Assembly: GCF_008180615.1 (NCBI RefSeq)
Contig: NZ_VTEH01000007.1
Span: forward strand, 12,692-76,691
Direction of reading: 5' to 3'
Length of the DNA: 64,000 nucleotides
DNA from: Rossellomorea vietnamensis
GTDB taxonomy: Bacteria > Bacillota > Bacilli > Bacillales > Bacillaceae_B
The notes under the pieces are model-generated. The model searched no databases. It saw only the letters and a list, made by a program, of their open reading frames with translations, and was not told where the DNA came from. Positions within the stretch are counted from its first letter, which is position 1, and every line of letters starts with the position of its first letter. Shown piece by piece: positions 29,456 to 36,628 of the stretch. The translations under genes and the position numbers were made by a program.

Positions 29456-29530
29456 TTTTAATATCACCCATTATGTTTTGAATCTTCAATATGTTATAAT
29501 TTGTACAAACTATGAGATGGAGGATCGTTC

Positions 29531-29971
29531 ATGAAAACCTTTAAAGTAATCACTCTTCAAGTTGTTGAAAACGATGATCTTAAAGACATTGAAATTGTGG
29601 ACGGTTTAATTATTAATAAAGAAGATCAAAAAGGTACCTGGCTGATTGAGGGCTGCATGAGGAAGGAGTTTTATGATTTTTTCCGTGATGCCCAGCAGAG
29701 TGCCGAGGATATTGAGGTTCAGGTGGTCATTTCCCATCCTGAGAATGATCCTGCTGCTTTTATGACGAGGATCAGCTGCATTAAAACGATGGATCTTCAT
29801 TTGAGTGTTCTTTTTGAAGGAAAATTGAAGAAGATGCGCAATGAGTATGCCGAGCTGCTGCTTGATGATTTGGTGGAAAAAGGCTTTGAAGGTTCCGGGC
29901 TTGTACAGGAATTCAAGGACAAGATGCGTTCCAAACCTAGGTTGGCAGCCACCTCTAAGACAACAAATTAA
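29531..29971 (+). CDS. ywpF: YwpF-like protein
   Basis: 146 residues, cytoplasmic. The start MKTFKVITLQVVENDD and the core KGTWLIEGCMRKEFYDFF and VVISHPENDPAAFMTRI match the YwpF family, recalled from B. subtilis, where ywpF lies between ssbB and fabZ as here. The function of the family is not established. GATGGAGG precedes the start. TATAAT lies about 25 nt before the ribosome site, without a good -35. It separates the sortase from the sin regulators. Confidence 0.8.
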   Translation: MKTFKVITLQVVENDDLKDIEIVDGLIINKEDQKGTWLIEGCMRKEFYDFFRDAQQSAEDIEVQVVISHPENDPAAFMTRISCIKTMDLHLSVLFEGKLKKMRNEYAELLLDDLVEKGFEGSGLVQEFKDKMRSKPRLAATSKTTN

Positions 29972-30073
29972 ATTTTTAGACAAAATATGACATGTAATTA
30001 TAAAGTTTGAGTTTGCTTTGTGGTATAATAACACCATGATAAGGATGATTATGCGTACAGGATGTGAACGGTA

Positions 30074-30394
30074 ATGATCGGGGAAAGAGTCAAGAAGCTT
30101 AGACAAGAAAGAAAAATGTCAATGACCGAGCTTGCGGATAGAGCTGGAGTCGCAAAGTCTTACTTGAGTTCGATTGAGAGAAATTTGCAGAAGAATCCGT
30201 CGGTTCAGTTTTTGGAGAAAGTTTCAAAGGCATTAGATGTACCGGTTGATTCTCTACTATATGATACGGTGGAAGATAAGCATATTGATTCAGACTGGGT
30301 CAGTATCGTTGAGCAGGCGATGGATTCCGGTATCAGCAAAGAGCAGTTCCGGGAGTTTATCGAGTTCAACAAATGGAAATTGAATCAAAAGTAA
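30074..30394 (+). CDS. sinR: SinR-type biofilm repressor
   Basis: 106 residues (B. subtilis SinR has 111). N-terminal helix-turn-helix at residues 1-60 (MTELADRAGVAKSYLSSIER, NPSVQFLEKVSKALDVPVDS) is very close to SinR. The C-terminal domain (DSDWVSIVEQAMDSGISKEQ and FREFIEFNKWKLNQK) matches the SinI-interacting part. An extended -10 (TGGTATAAT) lies about 40 nt upstream. Its stop codon is directly followed by the IS1182 end, so its own terminator was displaced or replaced. It is expected to repress the tapA operon. Confidence 0.9.
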   Translation: MIGERVKKLRQERKMSMTELADRAGVAKSYLSSIERNLQKNPSVQFLEKVSKALDVPVDSLLYDTVEDKHIDSDWVSIVEQAMDSGISKEQFREFIEFNKWKLNQK

Positions 30395-30427
30395 AAAAGA
30401 GGCTGGGACATAACTAGCCAAAAATCA

Positions 30428-30476
30428 TGAAAAAAGGGCTTCAATCATCATTTCGGATGATTGAAGCCCTTTTCTT
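30428..30476 (-). terminator. Terminator inside the IS1182 left end
   Basis: AAAAAAGGGCTTCAATCATC pairs with GATGATTGAAGCCCTTTT, with T-rich tails on both strands. Confidence 0.85.
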
Positions 30477-30492
30477 TCATTACTCTGGTGGA

Positions 30493-32067
30493 TTAGGTTG
30501 CGTTCCTGGCAGTCAACTTTCTCAAGTTAACCGCCATCAGCGCGAAGCCCATTTCATTTTGCACGCGCTCCTGGCCTCTGACCGATAATCTTGTGAAACC
30601 TAAATTAGCCTTCAGAAATCCAAAAACTGGTTCTACGTCGATTTTACGTCGGCCGTAGATTTCACCCGTTTTCTCGTCTGAAAGCAGTGTTCTTATCTTC
30701 TCTTTTTGTTGTTCCCATTTTTCATTTAATAATAGTTTTCGATGATTTCCTTCCTTGGCTTTCGTGCACTCAGAACGGAAAGGACATCCCGTACAGCTTT
30801 CGCACTCATACACCTTAAACTCCCGAGAAAAGCCGTTTCGGTCTGTCTTGTTTGACAGGTGGCGGAATGTGAGTTGTTGATTATTCGGACAAGTAAATGA
30901 ATCGGTTTCTTCATCGTACTTCCAATTGGCTGTATTGAATTCACTCTTTTGAGCCCTTTTCGTTTTCTCTTTGCGGTACATGTTGTAGGTAATCAGTGGC
31001 GTAGCGGTTCGATTTTCAAAGACATCCTCATAATTTTCCTCACTCCCATAACCAGCGTCAGCCACTATGTATTTTGGGAGTGTAAAGAAGTGATTTTCGA
31101 TCGTATTCAGAAATGGAATGAACGTCCGTGTATCGGTGGGATTAGGGAAAACATCATAGGCAAGAGCGTACTGCCCTTCGCTCGCAATTTGAACATTGTA
31201 GCCAGCTTTTAGTTGTCCATTCTTCATGTAATCGTCCTTCATCCGCATAAAGGTGGCGTCGCGATCTGTCTTAGAATAACTGTTGCGCGTCCCGAAAGTG
31301 GCCATGGCCTGTTCATACTTTTGTTTGCGTGCGACAAAATCCTTAAACTGTTTGAGGAGCTGCTTGGGCATTTTACGTGCTGAGCGAAGCTGTTTTCGTT
31401 CGCTTACGTCCTTACTGGATTCGATGGTTGTAGTGAGTTCATTAACGGTGTCTTCGAGTTTCCCCACGACTTTAGCCAACTCTTTTGTAGAAAGCACCTC
31501 CGGACTTTCTCGTTCTATTTCGGGTATGATTTCCTTTTCCACTAGTTCATCATAGAGTTGATTCGATCTTTCAATGAGACCAGCACTGTAGTTCTCAACC
31601 GTTTTCCGCCAAACGAACGTGAACTTATTGGCATTAGCTTCAAGTTTGGTTCCGTCAATGAAGATCGCTTCATCATCAATATGCTTTTCCTTAACGAGAT
31701 GGCAGCGAAATTGAACAAAGCACTCACGAAGAAGCGCTTTTACTTCTGGGCAGACACGAAACCGGTTAATCGTGCGGTAGCTCGGTTCATGCCCTTGGGC
31801 AAGCCACATCATCCGGACACTGTCGCCGAGGAGAGCTTCAATTTTCCTTCCTGAGAAAACGGATTGGGTATAAGCACATAAAATAATCTTCATCATCATA
31901 CGTGGATGGTAAGCAGGACAGCCTGTGCTTCGTATGAACGAATCGAAGGCTTCGTGTGGTATTTGCTCAACGAGGTCGTGCACGGAGAAGGCAATATCAT
32001 TTTTTTGAAGTTTGATTTCTAAATCCAGGGGCAAAACCACTTGATTCATGATATAATTTTTAAACAT
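30493..32067 (-). CDS. IS1182-family transposase
   Basis: 524 residues, full length for the family. N-terminal DUF772-type region (HPRMMMKIILCAYTQSVFSG, SYRTINRFRVCPE), catalytic aspartates in AIFIDGTKLEANANKF and YIVADAGYGSEENYE, and the C-terminal zinc-binding cysteine cluster (CPNNQQ, CESCTGCPFRSECTKA) followed by VEPVFGFLKANLGFTRLS with the catalytic glutamate. The reading frame is open throughout, so the element may be active. Confidence 0.95.
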   Translation of the reverse strand: MFKNYIMNQVVLPLDLEIKLQKNDIAFSVHDLVEQIPHEAFDSFIRSTGCPAYHPRMMMKIILCAYTQSVFSGRKIEALLGDSVRMMWLAQGHEPSYRTINRFRVCPEVKALLRECFVQFRCHLVKEKHIDDEAIFIDGTKLEANANKFTFVWRKTVENYSAGLIERSNQLYDELVEKEIIPEIERESPEVLSTKELAKVVGKLEDTVNELTTTIESSKDVSERKQLRSARKMPKQLLKQFKDFVARKQKYEQAMATFGTRNSYSKTDRDATFMRMKDDYMKNGQLKAGYNVQIASEGQYALAYDVFPNPTDTRTFIPFLNTIENHFFTLPKYIVADAGYGSEENYEDVFENRTATPLITYNMYRKEKTKRAQKSEFNTANWKYDEETDSFTCPNNQQLTFRHLSNKTDRNGFSREFKVYECESCTGCPFRSECTKAKEGNHRKLLLNEKWEQQKEKIRTLLSDEKTGEIYGRRKIDVEPVFGFLKANLGFTRLSVRGQERVQNEMGFALMAVNLRKLTARNAT

Positions 32068-32236
32068 AAGGACCCTTCTTTCAGATGGAATTTTGTGTGG
32101 TAACTTTATTTTATCAGAAGAGGTCCTTATTTTAATTCAAAAATAATCAAAGCCGGAGAAATTTTACTCGTCGTAAAATTTCTCCGGCTTTTTCATCTTA
32201 GAGGAGGGTTTTGTCCCAGCCTCTTTTATTATTTAA

Positions 32237-32368
32237 TTATTTAACCAGTACTTTTCTCTCTTCTCTATTCGTATGTAGGTATTCTAGGATTTCATCTTTG
32301 GTGACTCCTACTGACATTGCTTCTTTAATTAACGTTATCCACTCTAGATCCAATTCTTTTTCAACCAC
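32237..32368 (-). CDS. sinI: SinI-type antirepressor (43 aa)
   Basis: GTG start at 32368 behind AGGAGGA with a 9-nt spacer. The product begins MVEKELDLEWITLIKEAM and continues SVGVTKDEILEYLHTNREER, which matches the helical hook that SinI uses to break SinR dimers (ELDQEWVxLI...AGLSKEDVRDFL in B. subtilis, recalled). The C-terminal part of the local SinR is clearly related (DSDWVSIVEQAMDSGISKEQ). It is convergent with sinR instead of preceding it in one operon. A c-di-GMP-I-type riboswitch lies in its leader. It is too short for standard gene calling and easily missed. Confidence 0.85.
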   Translation of the reverse strand: MVEKELDLEWITLIKEAMSVGVTKDEILEYLHTNREERKVLVK

Positions 32369-32404
32369 TTCAAAATCTCCTCCTAAAATACGCTTAGTAT
32401 TTCA

Positions 32405-32485
32405 GGCAATCCAGCCATCCTAGCAAGACCTGCTACCCTGCCTTAGATCTGTGACTTTGCGTCCCCATCTTTCAATGGGTTTGCC
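32405..32485 (-). ncRNA. Cyclic-di-GMP-I (GEMM-I) riboswitch in the sinI leader
   Basis: On the minus strand the core reads GGCAAACCCAUUGAAAGAUG then GGGACGCAAAGUCACAGAUCU, then AAGGCAGGGUAGCAGGUCUU and UUGCC at the end. This shows all GEMM-I landmarks: GGCAA/UUGCC closing stem, CCCAUU-GAAA-GAUGGG hairpin with a GNRA loop, the near-invariant GGGACGCAAAG ligand-pocket strand, and a second hairpin with CUAAG / UAGGAUGG resembling the tetraloop receptor. It ends 36 nt before the sinI start codon. No terminator follows, so control of translation start is likelier. A small AAUAC/GUAUU hairpin abuts the Shine-Dalgarno. Confidence 0.87.
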
Positions 32486-32529
32486 TTTGTCTGACTATCC
32501 GTTGGCTAACCAGTTATATATCTATAACC

Positions 32530-32535
32530 ATTATA
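32530..32535 (-). promoter_or_regulatory. Candidate -10 box of the sinI transcript
   Basis: TATAAT on the minus strand, about 45 nt before the riboswitch core. No strong -35 lies at the usual distance. Confidence 0.5.
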
Positions 32536-32633
32536 CTAATTAGGAAAACCTACTTTGTGTAAAATTTTGCTGTGATTAACAACTTTTTTCCTAGTTTATT
32601 TTACAAATTTTGTAACGATGTATGAATTTTCAG

Positions 32634-32876
32634 TTACTTAACCGTATATCGTGGGTCATTTTGTCGAATTAAGGGGTCTTGATAGGAGAAGCTCTTCGTG
32701 TAACTGCTCAATTTCTTTTCTAAAGGAACAACAGTCTTGCTGATTTGCCGGAAGCTTGATGCAGTGAAGAATGGAGAGTCTGTGAGGTCATTTCCGCAGG
32801 ATGGGCATGTCCAGTGTCCGGTTTCCGTAGAGCTGAATGAGGATCTGCTGCAGCGCTGGCAATTTTTCTTATACAT
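32634..32876 (-). CDS. Small zinc-ribbon protein (80 aa)
   Basis: 80 residues from ATG 32876 behind GTGAGGTG. Two CxxC pairs (NCQRCSRSS at 5-8 and TCPSCGNDL near 26-29) form a likely zinc ribbon. The rest is Ser-rich and ends in FSYQDPLIRQNDPRYTVK, with no membrane segment. I do not recognise a family. It lies on the same strand as sinI, 265 nt upstream, and back to back with the SinR paralog at 33095. Whether its transcript reads into the riboswitch is unclear; no terminator was seen. Confidence 0.65.
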   Translation of the reverse strand: MYKKNCQRCSRSSFSSTETGHWTCPSCGNDLTDSPFFTASSFRQISKTVVPLEKKLSSYTKSFSYQDPLIRQNDPRYTVK

Positions 32877-32974
32877 GGTACACCTCACTTTGTTCGTTAT
32901 TAAGACCTTATAGTCCTAGTATATAAGACTCACCCTTAAAAACTAAGTCCCAAATTTCTTCAATTATTCTCTAT

Positions 32975-32981
32975 AAAGAAC
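32975..32981 (+). promoter_or_regulatory. SinR-type box (AAAGAAC)
   Basis: Complement of GTTCTTT, 114 bp upstream of the SinR paralog. With the box at 33050 it forms a pair in inverted orientation. Confidence 0.4.
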
Positions 32982-33049
32982 GTTTTTCTCTGTTTATCTT
33001 GCTATATGTCTCTATAACTTAAAAATGCTTATTTTATAAAAAACATTTT

Positions 33050-33061
33050 GTTCTTTATAAT
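33050..33061 (+). promoter_or_regulatory. SinR-type box overlapping the -10 region of the SinR paralog gene
   Basis: GTTCTTTATAAT: a perfect GTTCTYT core fused to TATAAT, about 35 nt before the start codon. Binding here would block the promoter, as in the SinR-slrR circuit of B. subtilis. Confidence 0.5.
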
Positions 33062-33094
33062 GAATATTAAAACTGTTGAAGTAGGTGTTCAGCA

Positions 33095-33439
33095 ATGGTT
33101 GGAGAAAGGATAAAACTACTCCGAGAACGAAGAGGGATCACCATCAATGAGTTAGCCCTCATGGCCAATATATCCAAGTCTTATATAAGCTCCATTGAAA
33201 GAGGGTTACAGAAAAATCCGTCCATCAATATTTTGGAGAAAATCGCTTTGGCGCTGGATGTATCTCTAGATATGATTATATTAGAGGAATCTGAAGATAT
33301 GTCTGTAACTGAGGATTGGATGCATTTAATAAAGGAGGCCATTGAGCAGGGGCTGACCAAAGAAGAATTCATTCATTTTACAACCTTGATGGAAATCAAA
33401 CGGAGGAATCTTCCAGCTAAATATGAAAAAAGAACTTGA
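33095..33439 (+). CDS. SinR/SlrR-type regulator
   Basis: 114 residues. The helix-turn-helix (ITINELALMANISKSYISSI) and NPSINILEKIALALDVSLDM are close to SinR, and the C-terminal part (TEDWMHLIKEAIEQGLTKEE) resembles the SinI/SinR interaction domain. It could be SlrR, the partner that titrates SinR in B. subtilis, or a second SinR. SinR-type boxes in its promoter favour the SlrR reading. It ends in a terminator shared with the convergent gene at 33464. Confidence 0.85.
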   Translation: MVGERIKLLRERRGITINELALMANISKSYISSIERGLQKNPSINILEKIALALDVSLDMIILEESEDMSVTEDWMHLIKEAIEQGLTKEEFIHFTTLMEIKRRNLPAKYEKRT

Positions 33440-33464
33440 AACAATTCGTTTCAAGTTCTTTTTT
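33426..33464. terminator. Bidirectional terminator between convergent genes
   Basis: AAAAAAGAACTTGAAAC pairs with GTTTCAAGTTCTTTTTT. It overlaps the stop codons of both flanking genes. Confidence 0.85.
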
Positions 33465-33847
33465 CATTCTGCTTTGTTTTTCAGGAAGTTTAACACATAT
33501 CTTGCTTCCGCTTTGCAGGAATACTCGTAGTCTGTTTTTAGCTCTTTCTGAAGTGCATCTATTTCTTCTATTTGGCTGCTTGTTGGAGGCTCAGCAAACG
33601 TCTTTTCTATAATTTCATTAATTTTCTTTGCGAGATCTTCATGAAGTTCCGGGTCATTTTTTTGTTCAACTGAAAGCTGTTTATACCAGGAAGCACTGTT
33701 TGTAATGTAGTCTCTCCAAATCTCAACAAATTGCGGCAAATTGAATTTATCTTCTTTCCACTCGATCTTCTCCATATACTTTTCGAAAGAAGTAGTAATT
33801 GAACGGGAAATGCTGATTTTGATTCCTTGTGGTAAATTTTTAATCAT
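33464..33847 (-). CDS. Unrecognised helical protein (127 aa)
   Basis: 127 residues from ATG 33847, chosen for TAGGAGGT upstream; a longer frame to 33925 has no such site. Acidic and helical, no signal peptide or membrane span. Segments FEKYMEKIEWKEDKFNLPQF, VEIWRDYITNSASWYKQLS and SCKAEARYVLNFLKNK suggest a helical bundle. Not assigned to a family. It is convergent with the SinR paralog and ends the island before the fabZ backbone. Confidence 0.7.
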   Translation of the reverse strand: MIKNLPQGIKISISRSITTSFEKYMEKIEWKEDKFNLPQFVEIWRDYITNSASWYKQLSVEQKNDPELHEDLAKKINEIIEKTFAEPPTSSQIEEIDALQKELKTDYEYSCKAEARYVLNFLKNKAE

Positions 33848-33993
33848 GCAGGAAAAGTACCTCCTATAAAATGCTCTCTTTCCTACTATACCATAACCTC
33901 GGCAATTTGTCGGAGATACTGCCATGCAAATTTTTGGTATTATCTGTTAATTGCAAACGGTTCATTCGACATATTCCGGGTGGTGACTGTCAC

Positions 33994-34021
33994 CAAAAAA
34001 AAGCCGGCAATTCACCGGCTC
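33994..34021 (-). terminator. Terminator of the acidic lipoprotein gene
   Basis: On the minus strand AGCCGGTGAATTGCCGGCT is followed by eight T. Confidence 0.85.
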
Positions 34022-34029
34022 CCTGGGTA

Positions 34030-34356
34030 TTACTCGTTATTATTTTCTTCGTCTGTCATTTCATCTTCCATTTCATCAACTGGGCCTTCACCATTTTCGT
34101 CACCCATGCCGCCGTTTTCGTTATCGTCAATGTCTCCATTGTCGTCTTCAGAGATGTTTCCATTCTCCTCATCCATATCCATGTCCATATCGCCGTTTTC
34201 TCCGCCTTCGTTCATTCCATCGTTATCTCCTGGAACCTCTTCCTCAACCGGAGCTTCGTTATCTTCCGGTGGCGGCTCCTGGTCTGCGTTACAACCTGCA
34301 AGAAGCATTGCGGATAGTGCTGATCCACCTAGGATAGCTAAAAGTTTCTTATTCAT
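34030..34356 (-). CDS. Acidic low-complexity lipoprotein
   Basis: 108 residues. A type II signal peptide with lipobox LLAGC (Cys at about residue 22) is followed by a tail made almost only of Asp, Glu, Asn, Gly and Met (EENGNISEDDNGDIDDNENG). No folded domain is expected. It is attached to the outer face of the membrane; the strong negative charge may bind cations. Single gene with its own terminator. Lipoproteins with this kind of tail recur in halotolerant bacilli; the function is unknown. Confidence 0.75.
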   Translation of the reverse strand: MNKKLLAILGGSALSAMLLAGCNADQEPPPEDNEAPVEEEVPGDNDGMNEGGENGDMDMDMDEENGNISEDDNGDIDDNENGGMGDENGEGPVDEMEDEMTDEENNNE

Positions 34357-34483
34357 TGTGTATGACTCCTTTCCTTAAACAGAATTTTTGAGACCTATCT
34401 TTTTGGTCTTTTGATAGCATTCCCCATCTTTTTGGAAACTTGCATGGTGAATGAAAATTAATTAGGAGTGATATGACCGGGGA

Positions 34484-34542
34484 AGCTTTAATGCTTTAAA
34501 GAATCAAAAGGGACTGTCCCTTTTAGCGTGGTAAAGCGTTTA
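34484..34542. repeat. REP-like palindrome
   Basis: GCTTTAAAGAATCAAAAGGGACTGTCCC copy between fabZ and the lipoprotein gene, ending in GGTAAAGCG. Confidence 0.8.
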
Positions 34543-34577
34543 AAACCCCGAGCTGCAGTGGCAGCTCGGGGTTTTTT
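34542..34577. terminator. Terminator of fabZ
   Basis: AAAACCCCGAGCTGC pairs with GCAGCTCGGGGTTTT and has T-rich tails on both strands. It lies just beyond the fabZ stop codon. Confidence 0.9.
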
Positions 34578-34585
34578 GATATCGG

Positions 34586-35020
34586 TTATTCTTGTTTATC
34601 ACCCAGGGCAAACATCATTTCGGTTTCGCAGACGACTTCTCCGTCTACAGTAGCAACTGCTTTTCCTTTTCCGATTGGGCCGCGGAAACGTACCATTTCA
34701 ACTTCAAGGCGAAGCTGGTCACCTGGTTTCACCTGGCGTTTGAAGCGGCAGTTGTCGATTCCCGTAAAGAAGGCGAGTCGTCCACGGTTCTCTTCTTTTT
34801 TCAGCATGGCGACTGCTCCTACTTGAGCAAGAGCTTCCACGATCAATACTCCCGGCATCACCGGATAGCCCGGGAAGTGGCCGTTAAAGTACTCTTCGTT
34901 CGCTGTTACATTTTTGATTCCAACTGCTTTTTTCCCCTCTTCTACTTTTAAAATTCTATCCACTAGCAAAAATGGATAGCGGTGGGGAATTATTTCTTTG
35001 ATTTGATCAATATTAAGCAT
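34586..35020 (-). CDS. fabZ: 3-hydroxyacyl-ACP dehydratase FabZ
   Basis: 144 residues, hot-dog fold. Catalytic His in [11 protein letters not shown] and Glu in [14 protein letters not shown], with the family motif [13 protein letters not shown]. It dehydrates (3R)-hydroxyacyl-ACP in fatty acid elongation in the cytoplasm. It lies where ywpB/fabZ lies in B. subtilis, near flhP. It appears to be a single-gene transcript; the 1.3-kb region upstream holds only the repeat array. Confidence 0.96.
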   Translation of the reverse strand: MLNIDQIKEIIPHRYPFLLVDRILKVEEGKKAVGIKNVTANEEYFNGHFPGYPVMPGVLIVEALAQVGAVAMLKKEENRGRLAFFTGIDNCRFKRQVKPGDQLRLEVEMVRFRGPIGKGKAVATVDGEVVCETEMMFALGDKQE

Positions 35021-35239
35021 GAGTATGCCTCCCTATCTTAAAGTACGTTCTTCTTCTATTTATTCTACCTGAATTCCTCTATTATCAAAAGTTGTTTTGG
35101 TGGTGGGTTATTTGGCGGGTGAGGACATTAGTAGGCCTTGTTAGCTCGACTAGTGTATCTAGGCTCGGCTTGTAAGGACATGAGACGGGGTTTTTTGCTG
35201 GGCGTTGTGTTATCGGTTCAGGAGTGACTCCTTTTTCTT

Positions 35240-36216
35240 TAACTAATGTATCCACCCTGGTCTTGTGGGTACACATGTTATTCTTTCTCACTCCACTCAT
35301 GTATCCAAGTGAAGCATGTGGGTACATGAGTGACCCCTTTTTCTTCAACATATGTACCTACTCTGCTCTTGTGGATACATATGTCACTCTTTTTCACTTC
35401 ACTCATGTATCCAAGTGGAGCGTGTGGGTACACGAGTACACGCTTTTTCTTCAACTCATCTATCCTCTCTGTTCTTGTGGATACATATGTCACTCTTGTT
35501 CGCCCAACTCATGTATCCAAGTGGAGCGTGTGGGTACATAAGTGACCCCTTTTTCTTCAACTCATGTATCCAAGCGGAGCGTGTGGATACATATGTCTCT
35601 CTTTTTCGCTCCACTCATGTAACCAGGTGATGCGTGCGGAGACAAAAGTGACCGCTTCTTCTTCTATTCATGTACTCACTCTGCTACTTTGGATACATAT
35701 GTCTCTCTTTTTCACTCCACTCATGTATCCAAGCGGAGCGTGTGGGGACATGAGTGACCACTTTTTCTTCAACATATGTATCCACTCTGCTCTTGTGGGT
35801 ACATATGTTACGCTTTTTCTTCAACATATGTACCTACTCTGCTCTTGTGGATACATATGTCATCCTTTTTCGGTCCACTCATGTATCCAAGCAGAGCGTA
35901 TGAGTACATGAGTGCTCTCTTTTGCTTCAACATATGTATCCACTCTGCTCTTGTAGATACATATGTCTCTCTTTTTCGCTCCACTCATGTAACCAAGCGA
36001 AGCGTGTGAGTACATGAGTGACCGCTTTTTCTTCAACATATGTATCCACTCTGCTCTTGTGCGTACATATGTCACTCTTTTTCACTCAACTCATGTATCC
36101 AAGCGAAGCGTGTGGCTACATGAGTGCCTGCTTTTTCTTCAACATATGTACCTACTCTGCTCTTGTAGATACATATGTCACTCTTTTTTCCCAACTCATG
36201 TATCCAGACGGAATGC
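35240..36216. repeat. Hairpin repeat array A2 (about 19 units, period about 53 bp)
   Basis: Two hairpin types, mostly alternating: ACTCATGTATCC..GGGTACATGAGT (loop around AAGCGGAGCGTGT) and ACATATGTATCCAC..GTGGATACATATGT (loop TCTGCTCTT), each about 37 bp, joined by spacers such as GACCGCTTTTTCTTCA. Units start near 35243, 35299, 35347, 35401, 35455 and so on to 36194. The region 35021-36328 has no gene that I can support. The array is related to the one at the left edge of the window. Confidence 0.88.
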
Positions 36217-36285
36217 AAGAGGGCAAGTGCCAGACATTTTATTTCCACTATCCACAAACAAACAGCAAGATGAGCAATCACAAAA

Positions 36286-36321
36286 CAAAAAACCGGCCCT
36301 CCCTTAAATGGGAAGCCCGGT
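36286..36321 (-). terminator. Terminator of the flhO-flhP transcript
   Basis: On the minus strand CCGGGCTTCCC / GGGAGGGCCGG-type stem followed by TTTTTTG, just past the stop codon at 36329. Confidence 0.8.
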
Positions 36322-36328
36322 CAAATGA

Positions 36329-36613
36329 TCATTTTTCTTTCATGACAATATCAATGATATGCTGCCAAGTCGATTTCTCGAGTACATCCATCGGCTTGCC
36401 GTCTCCGATGATAGCATAGCCAACCATGGCTCCTCCAATGAGACTTCCGGCAAGGAGAATGATGAAGAGAAGGACTCGCAGCCAGATTGGAAGAAGGCGT
36501 ATCCGGATCCATTTGCCCGGTTTTTCTTCGCCGCTGTTTTTCTTTTTATTCTTTTTTTCGGCTTTGATTTCTTCTCTTGTTTGTCCTTCTTGCAGAATGT
36601 CTTTTTCAGTCAT
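36329..36613 (-). CDS. EpuA-like small membrane protein
   Basis: 94 residues. A highly charged cytoplasmic N-terminus (TREEIKAEKKNKKKN) is followed by one membrane span (WLRVLLFIILLAGSLIGGAMVGYAII) and a short outer tail with KPMDVLEKSTWQHIIDIVMK. This is the EpuA family layout, often mis-annotated as a DNA-directed RNA polymerase subunit beta. Its function is unproven. It lies 15 nt downstream of flhP, on the same strand, and is the last gene of the transcript. Confidence 0.75.
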   Translation of the reverse strand: MTEKDILQEGQTREEIKAEKKNKKKNSGEEKPGKWIRIRLLPIWLRVLLFIILLAGSLIGGAMVGYAIIGDGKPMDVLEKSTWQHIIDIVMKEK

Positions 36614-36628
36614 TGTCGATTACTCCTT

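Larger units (their letters stand above)
30395..32227 (-). mobile_element. Complete IS1182-family insertion sequence (about 1.83 kb)
   Basis: Inverted ends AAAAGAGGCTGGGACA lie at 30395-30410 and at 32212-32227. One intact transposase gene lies between. Strong hairpins sit just inside both ends (30428-30476 and about 32143-32193), which would stop transcription in and out. A clear target duplication was not found, which is not rare in this family. It lies between the convergent stop codons of sinR (30394) and sinI (32237). Confidence 0.92.

Noticed and set aside
35085..36310. Many reading frames on both strands with motifs such as MYPSGACGY and LLWIHMS
   Set aside because: They come from the hairpin array. 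Frames exist on both strands with no ribosome sites and no consistent start.
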